A stretch of DNA of 64,000 nucleotides, from the NCBI RefSeq assembly GCF_002188465.1, contig NZ_NINW01000049.1, forward strand, positions 124,001-188,000, written 5' to 3'. Positions 1 to 8,807 of the stretch are shown piece after piece. Each line of letters begins with the position of its first letter. Position 1 is the first letter of the stretch. Under the pieces are notes generated by a model. The model searched no databases. It was not told where the DNA came from and saw nothing but the letters and a program-made list of their open reading frames with translations. This stretch comes from Pigmentiphaga sp. NML080357 (GTDB lineage Bacteria > Pseudomonadota > Gammaproteobacteria > Burkholderiales > Burkholderiaceae_B). The position numbers were made by a program, and so were the translations under genes.

Positions 1-358
1 CGTAGGTGGGTTCCAGCACGATGACTTCGTCGCCCGCGCCGGCCACTGCCAGAATGGCCGTCATCAGCGCCTGGGTGGCGCCGCTCGTTACGGTGACCTC
101 GGTTTCCGGATCGTAGGCCATGCCGTACAGGGCCCGCGTCTTGGCCGCGATGGCCGTGCGCAGCGCCGGGATGCCGGCCATCGGGGCGTACTGGTTATGG
201 CCGGCCGCCATGGCGGCCTCGACCTTGGCCAGCAGTCCGGCATCGGGATCGAAATCGGGAAAGCCCTGGCCCAGGTTGATGGCCCGGGTCTCGGTTGCCA
301 GCCGGCTCATGACCGTGAAGATGGTGACGCCGACGTCAGGCAGTTTGGAGTTAATCAT
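1..358 (-). CDS. Pyridoxal-phosphate aminotransferase, methionine/kynurenine aminotransferase type (3' part missing)
   Basis: The gene reads leftward from an ATG at 356-358 and runs off the window after about 119 codons. The visible N-terminus begins MINSKLPDVGVTIFTVMS and contains INLGQGFPDFDPD, NQYAPMAGIPALR and VTSGATQALMTAI, the N-terminal signature of class I/II fold-type I PLP aminotransferases of the YbdL/kynurenine aminotransferase group. These transfer the amino group of methionine or aromatic amino acids to a 2-oxoacid in the cytoplasm. The PLP lysine lies outside the window, so substrate assignment rests on N-terminal similarity only. It is divergent from the AbrB-type gene that starts about 95 bp away. 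Confidence 0.8.
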   Translation of the reverse strand, partial: MINSKLPDVGVTIFTVMSRLATETRAINLGQGFPDFDPDAGLLAKVEAAMAAGHNQYAPMAGIPALRTAIAAKTRALYGMAYDPETEVTVTSGATQALMTAILAVAGAGDEVIVLEPTY

Positions 359-453
359 CAGCTTGCTCGTACCTTGGATGTACCATTGGCCCTCATTGGA
401 TCAGTCTACCCCCGCGCGTTTTCCGGCGGACATGCCGGTTTCCTCCCTTGCCC

Positions 454-1491
454 ATGCCCGTCCGCCTGCTTCTAGGTTTTTCCATCGCGCTCTGCGGTTC
501 GCTGATCGCCGTGTCGCTGCATACGCCGCTGCCCTGGATGCTGGGCGCGCTGGTGGCCACGGCGGCCACCAAGATCGCCGGCGTGCGGTCCGAGAGCCGT
601 TCGGCGCTGCGCTGCGCGGGCCAATGGGTGATCGGCGTGGGCCTGGGACTGTATTTCACGCCCGCGGTGATCGAAGAGATCGTACGCAATCTCCTGCCGC
701 TCGTCGTCGGTGCCGTGTTCGCGGTCGTCGTGGGCCTGGGCGGCGCATGGTTCCTCCGGCGGGCGGCCGGGGTCGAGTTCAGCACGGCGTTTTTTTCGTC
801 CACCATCGGGGGCGCCGCCGAAATGGCGAACCTGTCGGACCGCTACGGGGGAAGGGTCTCGCTCGTCGCCTCGGCCCACAGCCTGCGCATTTTACTGGTA
901 GTCGTGCTGGTGCCCCTGGGGTTCCGGCTCTCGGGCGTGACCGGAATCGGCCTTTTCGCTCCGGCCACGCAGGTGATCGATCCCGCCGGGCTGGCCATCC
1001 TGTTCGCCCTGGGCGGCTGCGGCGCGCTGCTCGCCCGGCGCAGCCAGATCCCGAACGCCTGGGTATTGGGGCCCATGGCCGTCACCATCTTCCTGACTTC
1101 CCAGGACATGGCGCTGTCGGCCATGCCGTCCTTCCTGCTGAACGGCGCGCAATTGCTGATCGGGTGGTCGCTGGGGGACCGCTATACGCCTGATTTCTTC
1201 CGCACCGCGCCGCGGTTCATGGCGCTGATCCTGGTGTATACCCTGATAGCGATCGCCCTGTCGGTCGGACTCAGTATGGCGCTGGCGCCGGCCACCGGCA
1301 TTTCCTCGCCCACGCTGATCCTGGGGCTGGCTCCCGGCGGCGTCGCCGAGATGTGCATTACCGCCAAGGTTCTGCAATTGGGCGTCCCGCTGGTCACCGC
1401 TTTCCAGGTGTTCCGCCTGGCCGCCGTACTGCTTGTCAGCGCGCCGCTCTACCGTGTCTTGCTCAAGCGTTTCCCGGCGCTGCGCGAGTAA
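454..1491 (+). CDS. AbrB-family (ammonia monooxygenase-like) integral membrane protein
   Basis: This is a hydrophobic protein of 345 residues with about ten predicted membrane spans, arranged as two similar halves. Each half carries the family hallmark of a glycine-rich helix: GQWVIGVGLGLYFTP near residue 50, and LILGLAPGGVAEMCITAK near residue 290. This matches the bacterial AbrB/'putative ammonia monooxygenase' membrane family. That name is historical; the molecular function is not established and a transport role is only inferred. An in-frame TTG lies two codons upstream at 448, but the ATG at 454 is preferred. It is transcribed away from the aminotransferase gene and is followed by the promoter of the cold-shock gene. 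Confidence 0.75.
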   Translation: MPVRLLLGFSIALCGSLIAVSLHTPLPWMLGALVATAATKIAGVRSESRSALRCAGQWVIGVGLGLYFTPAVIEEIVRNLLPLVVGAVFAVVVGLGGAWFLRRAAGVEFSTAFFSSTIGGAAEMANLSDRYGGRVSLVASAHSLRILLVVVLVPLGFRLSGVTGIGLFAPATQVIDPAGLAILFALGGCGALLARRSQIPNAWVLGPMAVTIFLTSQDMALSAMPSFLLNGAQLLIGWSLGDRYTPDFFRTAPRFMALILVYTLIAIALSVGLSMALAPATGISSPTLILGLAPGGVAEMCITAKVLQLGVPLVTAFQVFRLAAVLLVSAPLYRVLLKRFPALRE

Positions 1492-1570
1492 GTTTCCGCC
1501 CTCGCCGAAGTCCGTTTTCCCCTGTTGCGCGAAGCGTACGCGTCATTTGCGATACGCCCGCTAAATGTTA

Positions 1571-1599
1571 TTGATTCGCAAAGTGCGCGCGGGTATGCT
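1571..1599 (+). promoter_or_regulatory. Candidate sigma-70 promoter of the cold-shock gene
   Basis: A TTGATT -35 box (1571-1576) and a TATGCT -10 box (1594-1599) are separated by exactly 17 bp. Transcription from here would give a leader of roughly 125 nt before the cold-shock start codon, the long untranslated leader typical of csp genes, where leader structure controls translation with temperature. The spacing and motif are seen; activity is inferred. Confidence 0.5.
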
Positions 1600-1730
1600 G
1601 CCATTCGCAGTTGAATTCAAGCAGCACGCAAGTCCCGTCTGCCATTTGCGGATGTCCGCCATTACCGCATTTCAGTTCGTGTCGGCGTTCTTGGTTCTAT
1701 TGCATTGTTTATTATTAGAGGACGCCGCAC

Positions 1731-1937
1731 ATGGCACAGAAGGGCAAGGTCAAATGGTTTAACGCGGACAAGGGATACGGCTTCATCACGCCGGAGTCCG
1801 GTGGTCCGGATGTGTTCGCTCACTTTTCCGCCATCGTCGGCCGCGGCTATCGCAGCCTGACCGAAGGCCAGGAAGTCGAATACGAAGTGAAGGATGGTCC
1901 CAAGGGCCCCCAGGCCGCGGACATCAAACCGCTGTAA
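1731..1937 (+). CDS. Cold-shock domain protein (CspA family)
   Basis: This is a 68-residue, single cold-shock (OB-fold) domain protein. RNP1 is KGYGFIT at residues 14-20 and RNP2 is VFAHF at 28-32; both carry the aromatic residues that stack on single-stranded RNA or DNA. Such proteins act as RNA chaperones or antiterminators in the cytoplasm. A GAGGAC ribosome-binding site at 1717-1722 precedes the ATG. The gene is monocistronic, with a promoter about 130 bp upstream and strong hairpins behind it. Its length is standard for the family. Whether it is cold-induced or constitutive cannot be told from the coding sequence. Confidence 0.95.
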   Translation: MAQKGKVKWFNADKGYGFITPESGGPDVFAHFSAIVGRGYRSLTEGQEVEYEVKDGPKGPQAADIKPL

Positions 1938-1956
1938 CCACAGAAGTTTCTTATCC

Positions 1957-2016
1957 CGCGGCGCACGTGCGCCGCGCCTCCTACCCCGCCGTGCGGGCGG
2001 GGCGGTACCGTTTTTT
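1957..2016 (+). terminator. Terminator region behind the cold-shock gene
   Basis: A perfect 20-bp palindrome at 1957-1976 (CGCGGCGCACGTGCGCCGCG) is followed by a second GC-rich stem (CCCCGCC with GGCGGGG, about 1984-2003) and a run of six T ending at 2016. The second stem plus T-run has the form of an intrinsic terminator and ends the cold-shock transcript. Confidence 0.7.
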
Positions 2017-2156
2017 AGTTTCCTTCCTATCCCGGTCATTCCGCGGCACGCTGTTCAATTCTCCCTTCCCAGAATAATCGTCGGTCCTGGCCCGCCATCG
2101 CGGACTCGTTGCCGGCTGCAACGGTAGACCGGTGGCATTCCAAGAAGCTCGTACTG

Positions 2157-2237
2157 GACTCGGGATGCGGTGGATCCAGCTCTGCCGGTCCACCCGCGTC
2201 GCCCCCCTGGGGGGGCGCCCATCAACGCGTAGCGGCG
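2157..2237 (-). repeat. Dispersed palindromic repeat, copy 1
   Basis: This is one of seven copies of an about 80-bp element. Read on the minus strand it begins TACGCGTTGA, continues with a C/G-rich palindrome centred on CCCCCAGGGGGG, then a hairpin of the type GGTGGACCGGC-loop-GCTGGATCCACC. The TGA in its left end is the stop codon of the 2-hydroxyacid dehydrogenase gene, so the element overlaps that gene's last codons. Confidence 0.85.
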
Positions 2238-3226
2238 GGCACTCCGTTCACTATATTTCGGGGCGTGCCGGCCACCCACGCCACGATGTTCTCGAAAGCG
2301 ACCTTGAAATAGAGGTTGTAGCTGTCGGCTTCCACGAAACCGATGTGGGGCGTGCAGATGACGTTCTCCATCCGCAGCAGCGGATGGCCTTGCAGAATGG
2401 GTTCGGTCTCGAACACGTCGACCGCGGCCATGCCGGGGCGGCCGCGATTGAGCGCCAGCACCAGCGCATCGGACTCGATCAGTTCCGCCCGCGAGGTATT
2501 CACCAGGAGGGCCTCGGGCCCCATGCGCTGCAAGTCGGCCAGCGTAACGATGCCGCGGGTCTCGTCGGTCAGTTTCAGCAGCAGGCACAGCACGTCGCTG
2601 GATTCGAACAGCGCTTCCTTGCTGGCCGCGGTATCCAGGCCGTCGGCCCGGGCGCGTTCCAGGGTGGACTCGCGTCCCCAGACCGTGACCTTCATGCCGA
2701 ATGCCTTGCCGTAGTTCGCCACCATCTTGGCGATCCTGCCGTAGCCGAACAGCCCCAGGTTGCGGCCGTGCAAGCTGCGCCCCAGCCCGAAATTGGCTGG
2801 CATGGACGAAGCCTTCATGCCGGATTGCTGCCATGCACCATGCTTGAGATTGGCTGCATATTGAGGAATTCGCCTCATCGCGGCCATAATGAGCGCCCAT
2901 GTCAGTTCAGCCGGCGCGATGGGTGAGCCGACTCCCTGGGCGACGGCGATCCCGCGCTCGGTGCAGGCGGCCACATCGATGTGCGAGCCGACGCGCCCCG
3001 TCTGGGAGATCAGCTTCAATTGCGGGAGCTTGTCCAGCAGGGCGCGGGTAATGGACGTGCGCTCGCGGATCAATACCAAAGTCTCCGTATCGCGCAGCCG
3101 GACGGCCAACTGGCCTAATCCCTTGACCGTATTGTTATAAACCTTAACTTCGTGGCCTTCTAACAAGCTGAAGCAGTCGAGCTTGCGTACCGCGTCTTGG
3201 TAGTCGTCAAGAATCGTAATGCGCAT
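2222..3226 (-). CDS. D-2-hydroxyacid dehydrogenase family, NAD(P)-dependent
   Basis: This 334-residue protein has the two-lobed D-isomer-specific 2-hydroxyacid dehydrogenase layout. The nucleotide-binding fold contains GLFGYGRIAKMVANYGKAFGM (residues about 134-156), a GxGxxG-type loop. Downstream motifs LVNTSRAELI and ICTPHIGFVE supply the conserved Arg and the catalytic His region. Enzymes of this family reduce 2-oxoacids or oxidise D-2-hydroxyacids (phosphoglycerate, glyoxylate, lactate types); the exact substrate is unknown. The C-terminal codons (ending ATR-stop) lie inside dispersed repeat copy 1, so the tail may have been replaced by the repeat. It is divergent from pckG. Confidence 0.85.
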   Translation of the reverse strand: MRITILDDYQDAVRKLDCFSLLEGHEVKVYNNTVKGLGQLAVRLRDTETLVLIRERTSITRALLDKLPQLKLISQTGRVGSHIDVAACTERGIAVAQGVGSPIAPAELTWALIMAAMRRIPQYAANLKHGAWQQSGMKASSMPANFGLGRSLHGRNLGLFGYGRIAKMVANYGKAFGMKVTVWGRESTLERARADGLDTAASKEALFESSDVLCLLLKLTDETRGIVTLADLQRMGPEALLVNTSRAELIESDALVLALNRGRPGMAAVDVFETEPILQGHPLLRMENVICTPHIGFVEADSYNLYFKVAFENIVAWVAGTPRNIVNGVPAATR

Positions 3227-3399
3227 GGGCTTTCCTTCGATCAGACGCGATGGTAGTCCAATTGGTCTTGGGGGCGTTAGCAGCCAACGGTAACCGACCC
3301 TTTCCTCCTGGAAACTTTTGGCCGGAGGGGGTGGGGTATATTAAGTTAAGTCGATCCGTGCCAATCGATGCCCGGATCTTTATTTTTTACATAATCAGG

Positions 3400-3413
3400 C
3401 GCTTTCGAAAGCG
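3400..3413. promoter_or_regulatory. 14-bp perfect palindrome directly upstream of the pckG ribosome-binding site
   Basis: CGCTTTCGAAAGCG is a perfect palindrome ending three bases before the GAGGAG ribosome-binding site of pckG (3416-3421). It could be a repressor operator or a short hairpin affecting translation. No regulator is identified. Confidence 0.4.
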
Positions 3414-3431
3414 TCGAGGAGAATGTCATCC

Positions 3432-5297
3432 ATGAACGCCGTGCCTAAAACAGCGGTCTCCAAACATCTTGCGGCGCTCGATGCTCCTGATTGGGTACGC
3501 CACGAGCGGCTCAAGGCCTGGGTGGCCGAGATTGCCGCGCTGACGCAGCCCGATCGCATCGAGTGGTGCGACGGGTCGCAGGAAGAGTATGACCGGCTCT
3601 GCGAGCAGATGGTGCAAGCCGGAACGCTGCGCCGGCTGAATCCCGCCAAGCGCCGCAATTCCTACCTCGCCTGGTCCGATCCCTCGGATGTGGCGCGTGT
3701 CGAAGACCGCACCTTCATCTGCTCGGAGCGCAAGGAAGACGCCGGCCCCACGAACAACTGGGTCGATCCGGCGGAAATGCGCAGCACGCTGGACGGGCTG
3801 TTCGCCGGTTCCATGCGCGGCCGTACCATGTACGTGATCCCGTTCTCGATGGGGCCGCTCGGTTCGCCCATTGCGCAGATCGGCGTCGAGCTGTCCGATT
3901 CCCCCTACGTCGTGACCAACATGCGGATCATGACCCGCATGGGACGCAAGGTCTACGACGTGCTCGGCTCCGACGGCGAATTCGTGCCCTGCGTGCATAC
4001 CGTGGGCAAGCCCCTGGCAGCCGGCGAGGCCGACGTGGCCTGGCCGTGCAACGAAACCAAGTACATCGTCCATTATCCCGAGACCCGCGAGATCTGGTCG
4101 TTCGGCTCGGGCTACGGCGGCAACGCGCTGCTGGGCAAGAAATGCCTGGCGCTGCGCATCGCCTCCAAGATGGGGCGCGACCAGGGCTGGCTGGCCGAGC
4201 ACATGCTGATCCTGGGCGTGACCTCGCCCGAGGGCAAGAAGATGCACGTGGCGGCGGCCTTCCCGTCGGCCTGCGGCAAGACCAACTTTGCCATGCTGAT
4301 TCCGCCGGCTTCGATGCCGGGCTGGAAAGTCACGACCATCGGCGACGACATCGCCTGGATCAAGCCGGGTCCCGACGGCAAGCTGCGCGCCATCAATCCC
4401 GAAGCCGGTTATTTCGGCGTGGCGCCGGGCACCAACGAGAAGACCAACTTCAACTGCATGGCCACGCTCCGCGAGAACGTGATCTTCACCAACGTCGCGC
4501 TTACCGACGACGGCGACGTCTGGTGGGAAGGCATGAGCGAGCCGCCCGCGCACTGCATCGACTGGCAGGGCCAGGACTGGACGCCCGAGATCGGCAAGAC
4601 CACGGGCCGCAAGGCAGCGCATCCGAATGCCCGCTTCACCGTCGCGGCCGACCAGAATCCCGCCATCGACGCCGAATGGGACAACCCCGCCGGCGTGACC
4701 ATCGATGCCTTCGTGTTCGGCGGCCGCCGCTCCACCACCGTGCCGCTGGTCACCGAAGCGCGCAACTGGGTCGAGGGCGTGTACATGGCCGCCACCATGG
4801 GCTCGGAAACCACCGCCGCCGCCACCGGCAAGCAGGGCGTGGTGCGCCGCGATCCGTTCGCCATGCTGCCGTTCTGCGGCTACAACATGAGCGAATACTT
4901 CAGCCACTGGCTGCAGCTGGGTGCCAAGCTCGAATCGGCCGGCGTGGTCCTGCCGCGCATCTTCTGCGTGAACTGGTTCCGCACCGACGAGAACGGCAAG
5001 TTCGTATGGCCCGGCTTCGGCGAGAACATGCGCGTGCTCAAGTGGATGCTCGAGCGCATCGAGGGCAAGGCGCAGGGCGTGGACCACGTGTTCGGCGTGA
5101 CGCCTTCGTACCAGGACCTCACGTGGGACGGCCTGAATTTCAGCCGCGAGCAGTTCGACAAGATCACCGCCATCGACGCGAAGGCGTGGCAGGAGGAATT
5201 CCGCCTGCATGACGAGCTGTTCGCCCTGCTCAAGCATGGGCTGCCCGGCGAACTGGTCGAGGTCAAACAGAAGCTGACCCAGCGGCTCCAGGGGTAA
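3432..5297 (+). CDS. pckG: Phosphoenolpyruvate carboxykinase (GTP)
   Basis: This is a full-length GTP-type PEP carboxykinase (621 residues) that converts oxaloacetate plus GTP to PEP, CO2 and GDP, the committed gluconeogenic step. The P-loop (kinase-1a) motif FPSACGKTN is at about residues 277-285 and carries the reactive cysteine typical of the GTP class. The metal and substrate motifs [10 protein letters not shown] and [11 protein letters not shown] follow, and a guanine-site region with [14 protein letters not shown] lies near residue 480. An ATG three codons earlier (3423) is only one base from the GAGGAG site, whereas the ATG at 3432 has a ten-base spacing, so 3432 is chosen. It is monocistronic and converges with a Bug receptor gene whose stop is 8 bp away. 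Carbon supply from organic acids fits the many carboxylate receptors nearby. Confidence 0.96.
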   Translation: MNAVPKTAVSKHLAALDAPDWVRHERLKAWVAEIAALTQPDRIEWCDGSQEEYDRLCEQMVQAGTLRRLNPAKRRNSYLAWSDPSDVARVEDRTFICSERKEDAGPTNNWVDPAEMRSTLDGLFAGSMRGRTMYVIPFSMGPLGSPIAQIGVELSDSPYVVTNMRIMTRMGRKVYDVLGSDGEFVPCVHTVGKPLAAGEADVAWPCNETKYIVHYPETREIWSFGSGYGGNALLGKKCLALRIASKMGRDQGWLAEHMLILGVTSPEGKKMHVAAAFPSACGKTNFAMLIPPASMPGWKVTTIGDDIAWIKPGPDGKLRAINPEAGYFGVAPGTNEKTNFNCMATLRENVIFTNVALTDDGDVWWEGMSEPPAHCIDWQGQDWTPEIGKTTGRKAAHPNARFTVAADQNPAIDAEWDNPAGVTIDAFVFGGRRSTTVPLVTEARNWVEGVYMAATMGSETTAAATGKQGVVRRDPFAMLPFCGYNMSEYFSHWLQLGAKLESAGVVLPRIFCVNWFRTDENGKFVWPGFGENMRVLKWMLERIEGKAQGVDHVFGVTPSYQDLTWDGLNFSREQFDKITAIDAKAWQEEFRLHDELFALLKHGLPGELVEVKQKLTQRLQG

Positions 5298-5304
5298 CCG
5301 GCGG

Positions 5305-6270
5305 TCAACCCATCTTGATATTGACCTTCCGCAGGACCTGCGCCCATTTGCGCAGGTCCTCGCGTATGGTCCTGCCGAAATCCTCCGCGCTGCCGGTCTC
5401 GATGTACAGGCCGGTCTCGCGGAATTGCCCGACGATGGCCGGATCGGCCAGGATCTGGCGGATGTCGGCGTTGAGCCGGGCGATAGCCGCGGCCGGCACC
5501 GATCGTCCCGCGACCAGCCCGGCCCATTGCCTGAATTCGAGCTGGGGGTAGCCTTCCTCCGCGATCGTCGGGACGTCCGGCAGGACATCCAGCCGCTGTT
5601 CGGCCGCCACTGCGACGGCTCTCACCCGTCCGGCGCGGATATGGGGCAGCGCGGTCGTGCTGACTGCGAACATCGACTGGACCTGACCGGCCGCGAGGTC
5701 CTGCAGCGCGCCAACCGGCCCGCGGTAGGGCACGTGAATCAGCGATGTGCCGGTGACCTGCTGGAAGTACTCGGCCAGGATATGGGCCGGCGATCCATTG
5801 CCGCCCGATGCCACCGTCATCGTTCCCGGTTTGTCCTTGGCCAGCGCCACCAGGTCCTTGATCGTCCGTGCCTGGACTGAGGGATGCACGACCAGGACGT
5901 TGTAAAGCACGTTCGTCATGGTCACCGGCACGATGTCGCGTTCCGTGTCGTACGGCATGTTCTTGAAGAGCGACGGGATCACGACGTGGGGCATGAACAT
6001 GAAACCCAGCGTGTGGCCGTCGTTGGCCGATACGACCTGGTTCATGCCCAAGAGGCCCGTTCCTCCCGGCTTGTTCTCCACATAGAAGGTCTGGCCCAGT
6101 CGCGTGGTCAGCTCCGCTGCGAGCAGTCGCGCCAGCGGATCCCAGGGGCTGCCCGCAGCGGACGGAATGATGATGCGCACGCTGCGCTGCGGCCAATCGT
6201 TCGCGAATGCGGCGCGCGCTGCGGCGGCCGCGGCGATGGCCGCCGTGCGCTTCAGAAATGTCCTTCTCAT
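5305..6270 (-). CDS. Bug-family (tripartite tricarboxylate) periplasmic solute receptor 1
   Basis: This 321-residue receptor begins MRRTFLKR followed by an Ala-rich stretch ending AFAND, which fits a twin-arginine (RRxFLK) export signal rather than a plain Sec signal. The mature protein has the Bug landmarks: WPQRSVRIIIPSAAGSPWDPLAR, FYVENKPGGTGLLG and PYRGPVGALQDL. Bug receptors bind small carboxylates such as tricarboxylates, dicarboxylates, nicotinate or amino acids in the periplasm. No TctA/TctB membrane partner lies nearby. An AGGAGA ribosome-binding site precedes the ATG. It is followed upstream by a porin gene on the same strand, suggesting an outer-membrane-to-periplasm uptake pair. 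The ligand is unknown. Confidence 0.9.
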   Translation of the reverse strand: MRRTFLKRTAAIAAAAAARAAFANDWPQRSVRIIIPSAAGSPWDPLARLLAAELTTRLGQTFYVENKPGGTGLLGMNQVVSANDGHTLGFMFMPHVVIPSLFKNMPYDTERDIVPVTMTNVLYNVLVVHPSVQARTIKDLVALAKDKPGTMTVASGGNGSPAHILAEYFQQVTGTSLIHVPYRGPVGALQDLAAGQVQSMFAVSTTALPHIRAGRVRAVAVAAEQRLDVLPDVPTIAEEGYPQLEFRQWAGLVAGRSVPAAAIARLNADIRQILADPAIVGQFRETGLYIETGSAEDFGRTIREDLRKWAQVLRKVNIKMG

Positions 6271-6327
6271 GTCGTCTCCTGTACGAAGTACTTTGGGGGT
6301 CCTGCCATGCCGGCCTGGCGCTCGGGC

Positions 6328-7413
6328 CTAGAACCGGTGCCGTATCCCGACGGCCAGGCCGCTCGGGTCGGCACCCGGCGCGTCCGCGGCGACGGTGGCC
6401 GAGCCGCCCTGCAGGCCAAGGCGGGAAGTCGCGTTGTTCCACACACGGCCATAGGAGAGGTAACCCGTGGTCCGCCGCGAAAGAGAATAGGTATAGGCGA
6501 GGCCGAAGGAGCGGGCCTTTCCATCCTTCACGCCGGCCGGCGCTTCGGACCGCGTCTGGCTGAATTGCGCGAGGATCTTTCCCCGGCCGACCGAGACCGA
6601 TCCGCCCAGCCACAAGGCGTGGCGATCGGCGGTTTGCGTGGGCATCTTCACCGCGGCATAGCCGGCGGACAGCGAGTAGCCGCCGAAGTCGTAGCGGCCG
6701 CCCAGGATGTGGTCTTCCCGCTTGCCGGTCTGCGCGCCGCCCGGCATGGGCACGTGATCGGATTGATAGGCGGCCGCCAGCAGCAGGCCGCCGCGCTCGT
6801 ATTGCACGCCGAGGCCCAGGAGACGGCGCTCGTCCCGCGGCGATGTCGGTCGTTCGGCGCCGGTGGTGGCCACCGCGTTGAAAGACAGCCCGCCCCACGC
6901 GGGCGAAAGGTAGTAGACCCCATTGCCTGCAATGCGCACGTTTTCGGGACTGCCCGTAAGCGTGGTCAGGAAGATGTTGCTGCCGTAGAGACCGAACGAC
7001 AATGCGTCCGTCGCCATTGCCGCATGGAAGAAGGGCGTGTTGTTGCGTCCCAGGAGCAGCGTGCCCCAGCGCTCGTGGGCCGCGCCGACATAGGCCTTGC
7101 GGTTCCATCCGACCGAGGGCGCCGTTGCGCCGGCCGGCGCATAGCTGTTCTGGACGCCGGTATCGGCCGCAAAGCCCAGCTCCAGGTGGAACAAGGCGCG
7201 AAAGCCGTTGCCCAGTTCCTCCTGGCCGCGAAATCCGAGCCTCGAGGCGCTCATCAGGCCGCTCTTGGCCTGATAGCTGCGTCCGTTCCGGCCGCCGTCG
7301 TCCATCGATATCGCCAGATCGACGATGCCGTAAGCCACGGCGTCCGCCTGCACCGGCGACGACGATAGACCCAGCACGGTGGCGGCGGCCAGCGCCGTTT
7401 TCATGTGTGGCAT
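6328..7413 (-). CDS. Gram-negative general porin (outer membrane)
   Basis: A signal peptide (MKTALAAATVLGLSSSPVQA) is followed by a beta-rich protein typical of betaproteobacterial trimeric porins of about 360 residues: it opens with VAYGIVDLAISMDDGGRN, contains RLGFRGQEELGNGFRALFHLE near residue 60, and ends in a C-terminal phenylalanine (GIRHRF) required for outer-membrane insertion. The start may be the ATG at 7413, with a GGAGGA site four bases away, or the ATG at 7404, which starts the canonical signal peptide. It sits between a LysR gene and a Bug receptor gene on the same strand. Regulation by that LysR protein is plausible but not shown. Confidence 0.88.
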   Translation of the reverse strand: MPHMKTALAAATVLGLSSSPVQADAVAYGIVDLAISMDDGGRNGRSYQAKSGLMSASRLGFRGQEELGNGFRALFHLELGFAADTGVQNSYAPAGATAPSVGWNRKAYVGAAHERWGTLLLGRNNTPFFHAAMATDALSFGLYGSNIFLTTLTGSPENVRIAGNGVYYLSPAWGGLSFNAVATTGAERPTSPRDERRLLGLGVQYERGGLLLAAAYQSDHVPMPGGAQTGKREDHILGGRYDFGGYSLSAGYAAVKMPTQTADRHALWLGGSVSVGRGKILAQFSQTRSEAPAGVKDGKARSFGLAYTYSLSRRTTGYLSYGRVWNNATSRLGLQGGSATVAADAPGADPSGLAVGIRHRF

Positions 7414-7643
7414 GCTCTCCTCCAAGCCTGCGTCCTGATTCTTGTCGTATGGACGGATCCCTTCCGCGCGGATGTCGGATCGATGCGCGGCGCATCGCGG
7501 GGAGAAACCGTTCCTCGGGCCCGGGGGAGTGCATCGCGCCCGGCCTCCGTCGGTTCGGAGTCAGGCGCAGAGTATTGGGCGCGGCGGAAAATATGGACAA
7601 TGACTAATCCACCCGCCGCCATGAATTTTCGTTATTTTCGGGG

Positions 7644-8564
7644 TTATTCCTCGTTGCCAGCGTTGGTGGCGCTGCGCACGCACGCGAGGAAATCGTCGTA
7701 GGCGGGGATCCTGCCGGCGGCTCGCCGCCGCAACACGCCGATCGTGATTCTCCGCTGCAGGGGCAAGGGCAGGGCCACGATGCCCGCCGAGCGGGCGAAG
7801 GCCCGCTGCATCGACCGGGACATGACTGCCAGCATTTCGCCCTGCTGCAGAAGCGAGGTGATGAGCACGGTCGAAAACGTTTCCACCGCGGCCTTGGGAG
7901 GCGCTTCGCCCTCGGCGGCCAAGGCGAGTTCCAGCTCCCGCCGCAGCGGCGCCCGTTTCGGAGGCATGATCCAGGGATAGTGGCGCGTATCGGCCCAGGT
8001 GGGATGCGGCGAATTCGCCAACGGGTGATGGCTGCCGGCCACGATCGTCATGGGTTCGTCGTATAGCGCTTCCCACGCGATCGCCGGGTCGGGGGCGGCG
8101 TCGATCCGCCCGATGACGAAGTCCAGCCGGCCTTCCATCAGCAACGGCAGAAGCTTGTCCACGGAGTTCTCGTGCACGGCGATGCATATGCCCGGATGCA
8201 TGCGCCGGAATTCTGCGATGCAGGAGGGCAGCAGCCCATGGGTATCGGTGGGCGAGGTGCCGACGATCAATTGGCCGCTGAGTCCTTCGCGCACCGCGGC
8301 CAGCGTTTCCTCGCTGCGTTCGAGCTCGCCCATGACGGCGCGCGCATGGATGACCAGCATGTCGCAGAATTGCGTGGGAATCAGGCCCTTGGAATGCCGC
8401 TCGAACAGCTCCACCTCGAGGTCGGATTCCAGCTCCCTCAGCCATTTCGAGAGCGCGGGCTGCGTCATGTGCAGCCGCTCCGCCGTCAGGCTGAGATTGC
8501 CCGTTTCGTGCAAGGCGGCGAGCACGTACAGCTGCCTGATACGCAGACGTTGAATCCAGTTCAT
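7644..8564 (-). CDS. LysR-family transcriptional regulator
   Basis: This 306-residue protein has an N-terminal winged helix-turn-helix (residues about 6-65: RQLYVLAALHETGNLSLTAE, then MTQPALSKWLRELESDLEVE) and a type 2 periplasmic-binding-fold effector domain from about residue 90. The helix-turn-helix matches the GbpR/Cbl-like group. A longer in-frame extension upstream exists, but the ATG at 8564 aligns with family N-termini. It lies upstream of, and in the same direction as, the porin and Bug genes, and is divergent from the fasciclin gene. It probably controls the porin-Bug uptake pair; the inducer is unknown. Confidence 0.88.
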   Translation of the reverse strand: MNWIQRLRIRQLYVLAALHETGNLSLTAERLHMTQPALSKWLRELESDLEVELFERHSKGLIPTQFCDMLVIHARAVMGELERSEETLAAVREGLSGQLIVGTSPTDTHGLLPSCIAEFRRMHPGICIAVHENSVDKLLPLLMEGRLDFVIGRIDAAPDPAIAWEALYDEPMTIVAGSHHPLANSPHPTWADTRHYPWIMPPKRAPLRRELELALAAEGEAPPKAAVETFSTVLITSLLQQGEMLAVMSRSMQRAFARSAGIVALPLPLQRRITIGVLRRRAAGRIPAYDDFLACVRSATNAGNEE

Positions 8565-8807
8565 GAGCACTCCGGCTGGGCCGCGACGAGAGCGCATTCT
8601 GGCACACGGCGGCGCGCGTCTCGAAGTCCGCCTCCGCTCGCGCGGGCCGTGGGGAGCAGCTCGTCCATGCGTTGTTGCGCCCCCTTGCCAAGCGATGGCC
8701 CTGGTTACAGCCAGGGGAGTCACCATTAGGGTTCCAGCGCGGACAGGCGCGAGTCGCCCGCCTGCCGGCCACTCAGCAAGGAGACCATCATCGCTCGGGA
8801 GAAGCGC

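Noticed and set aside
4880-7600. 906-codon minus-strand frame across pckG end, Bug receptor and porin
   Set aside because: It overlaps three recognised genes in another frame; low-complexity translation with no family motif.
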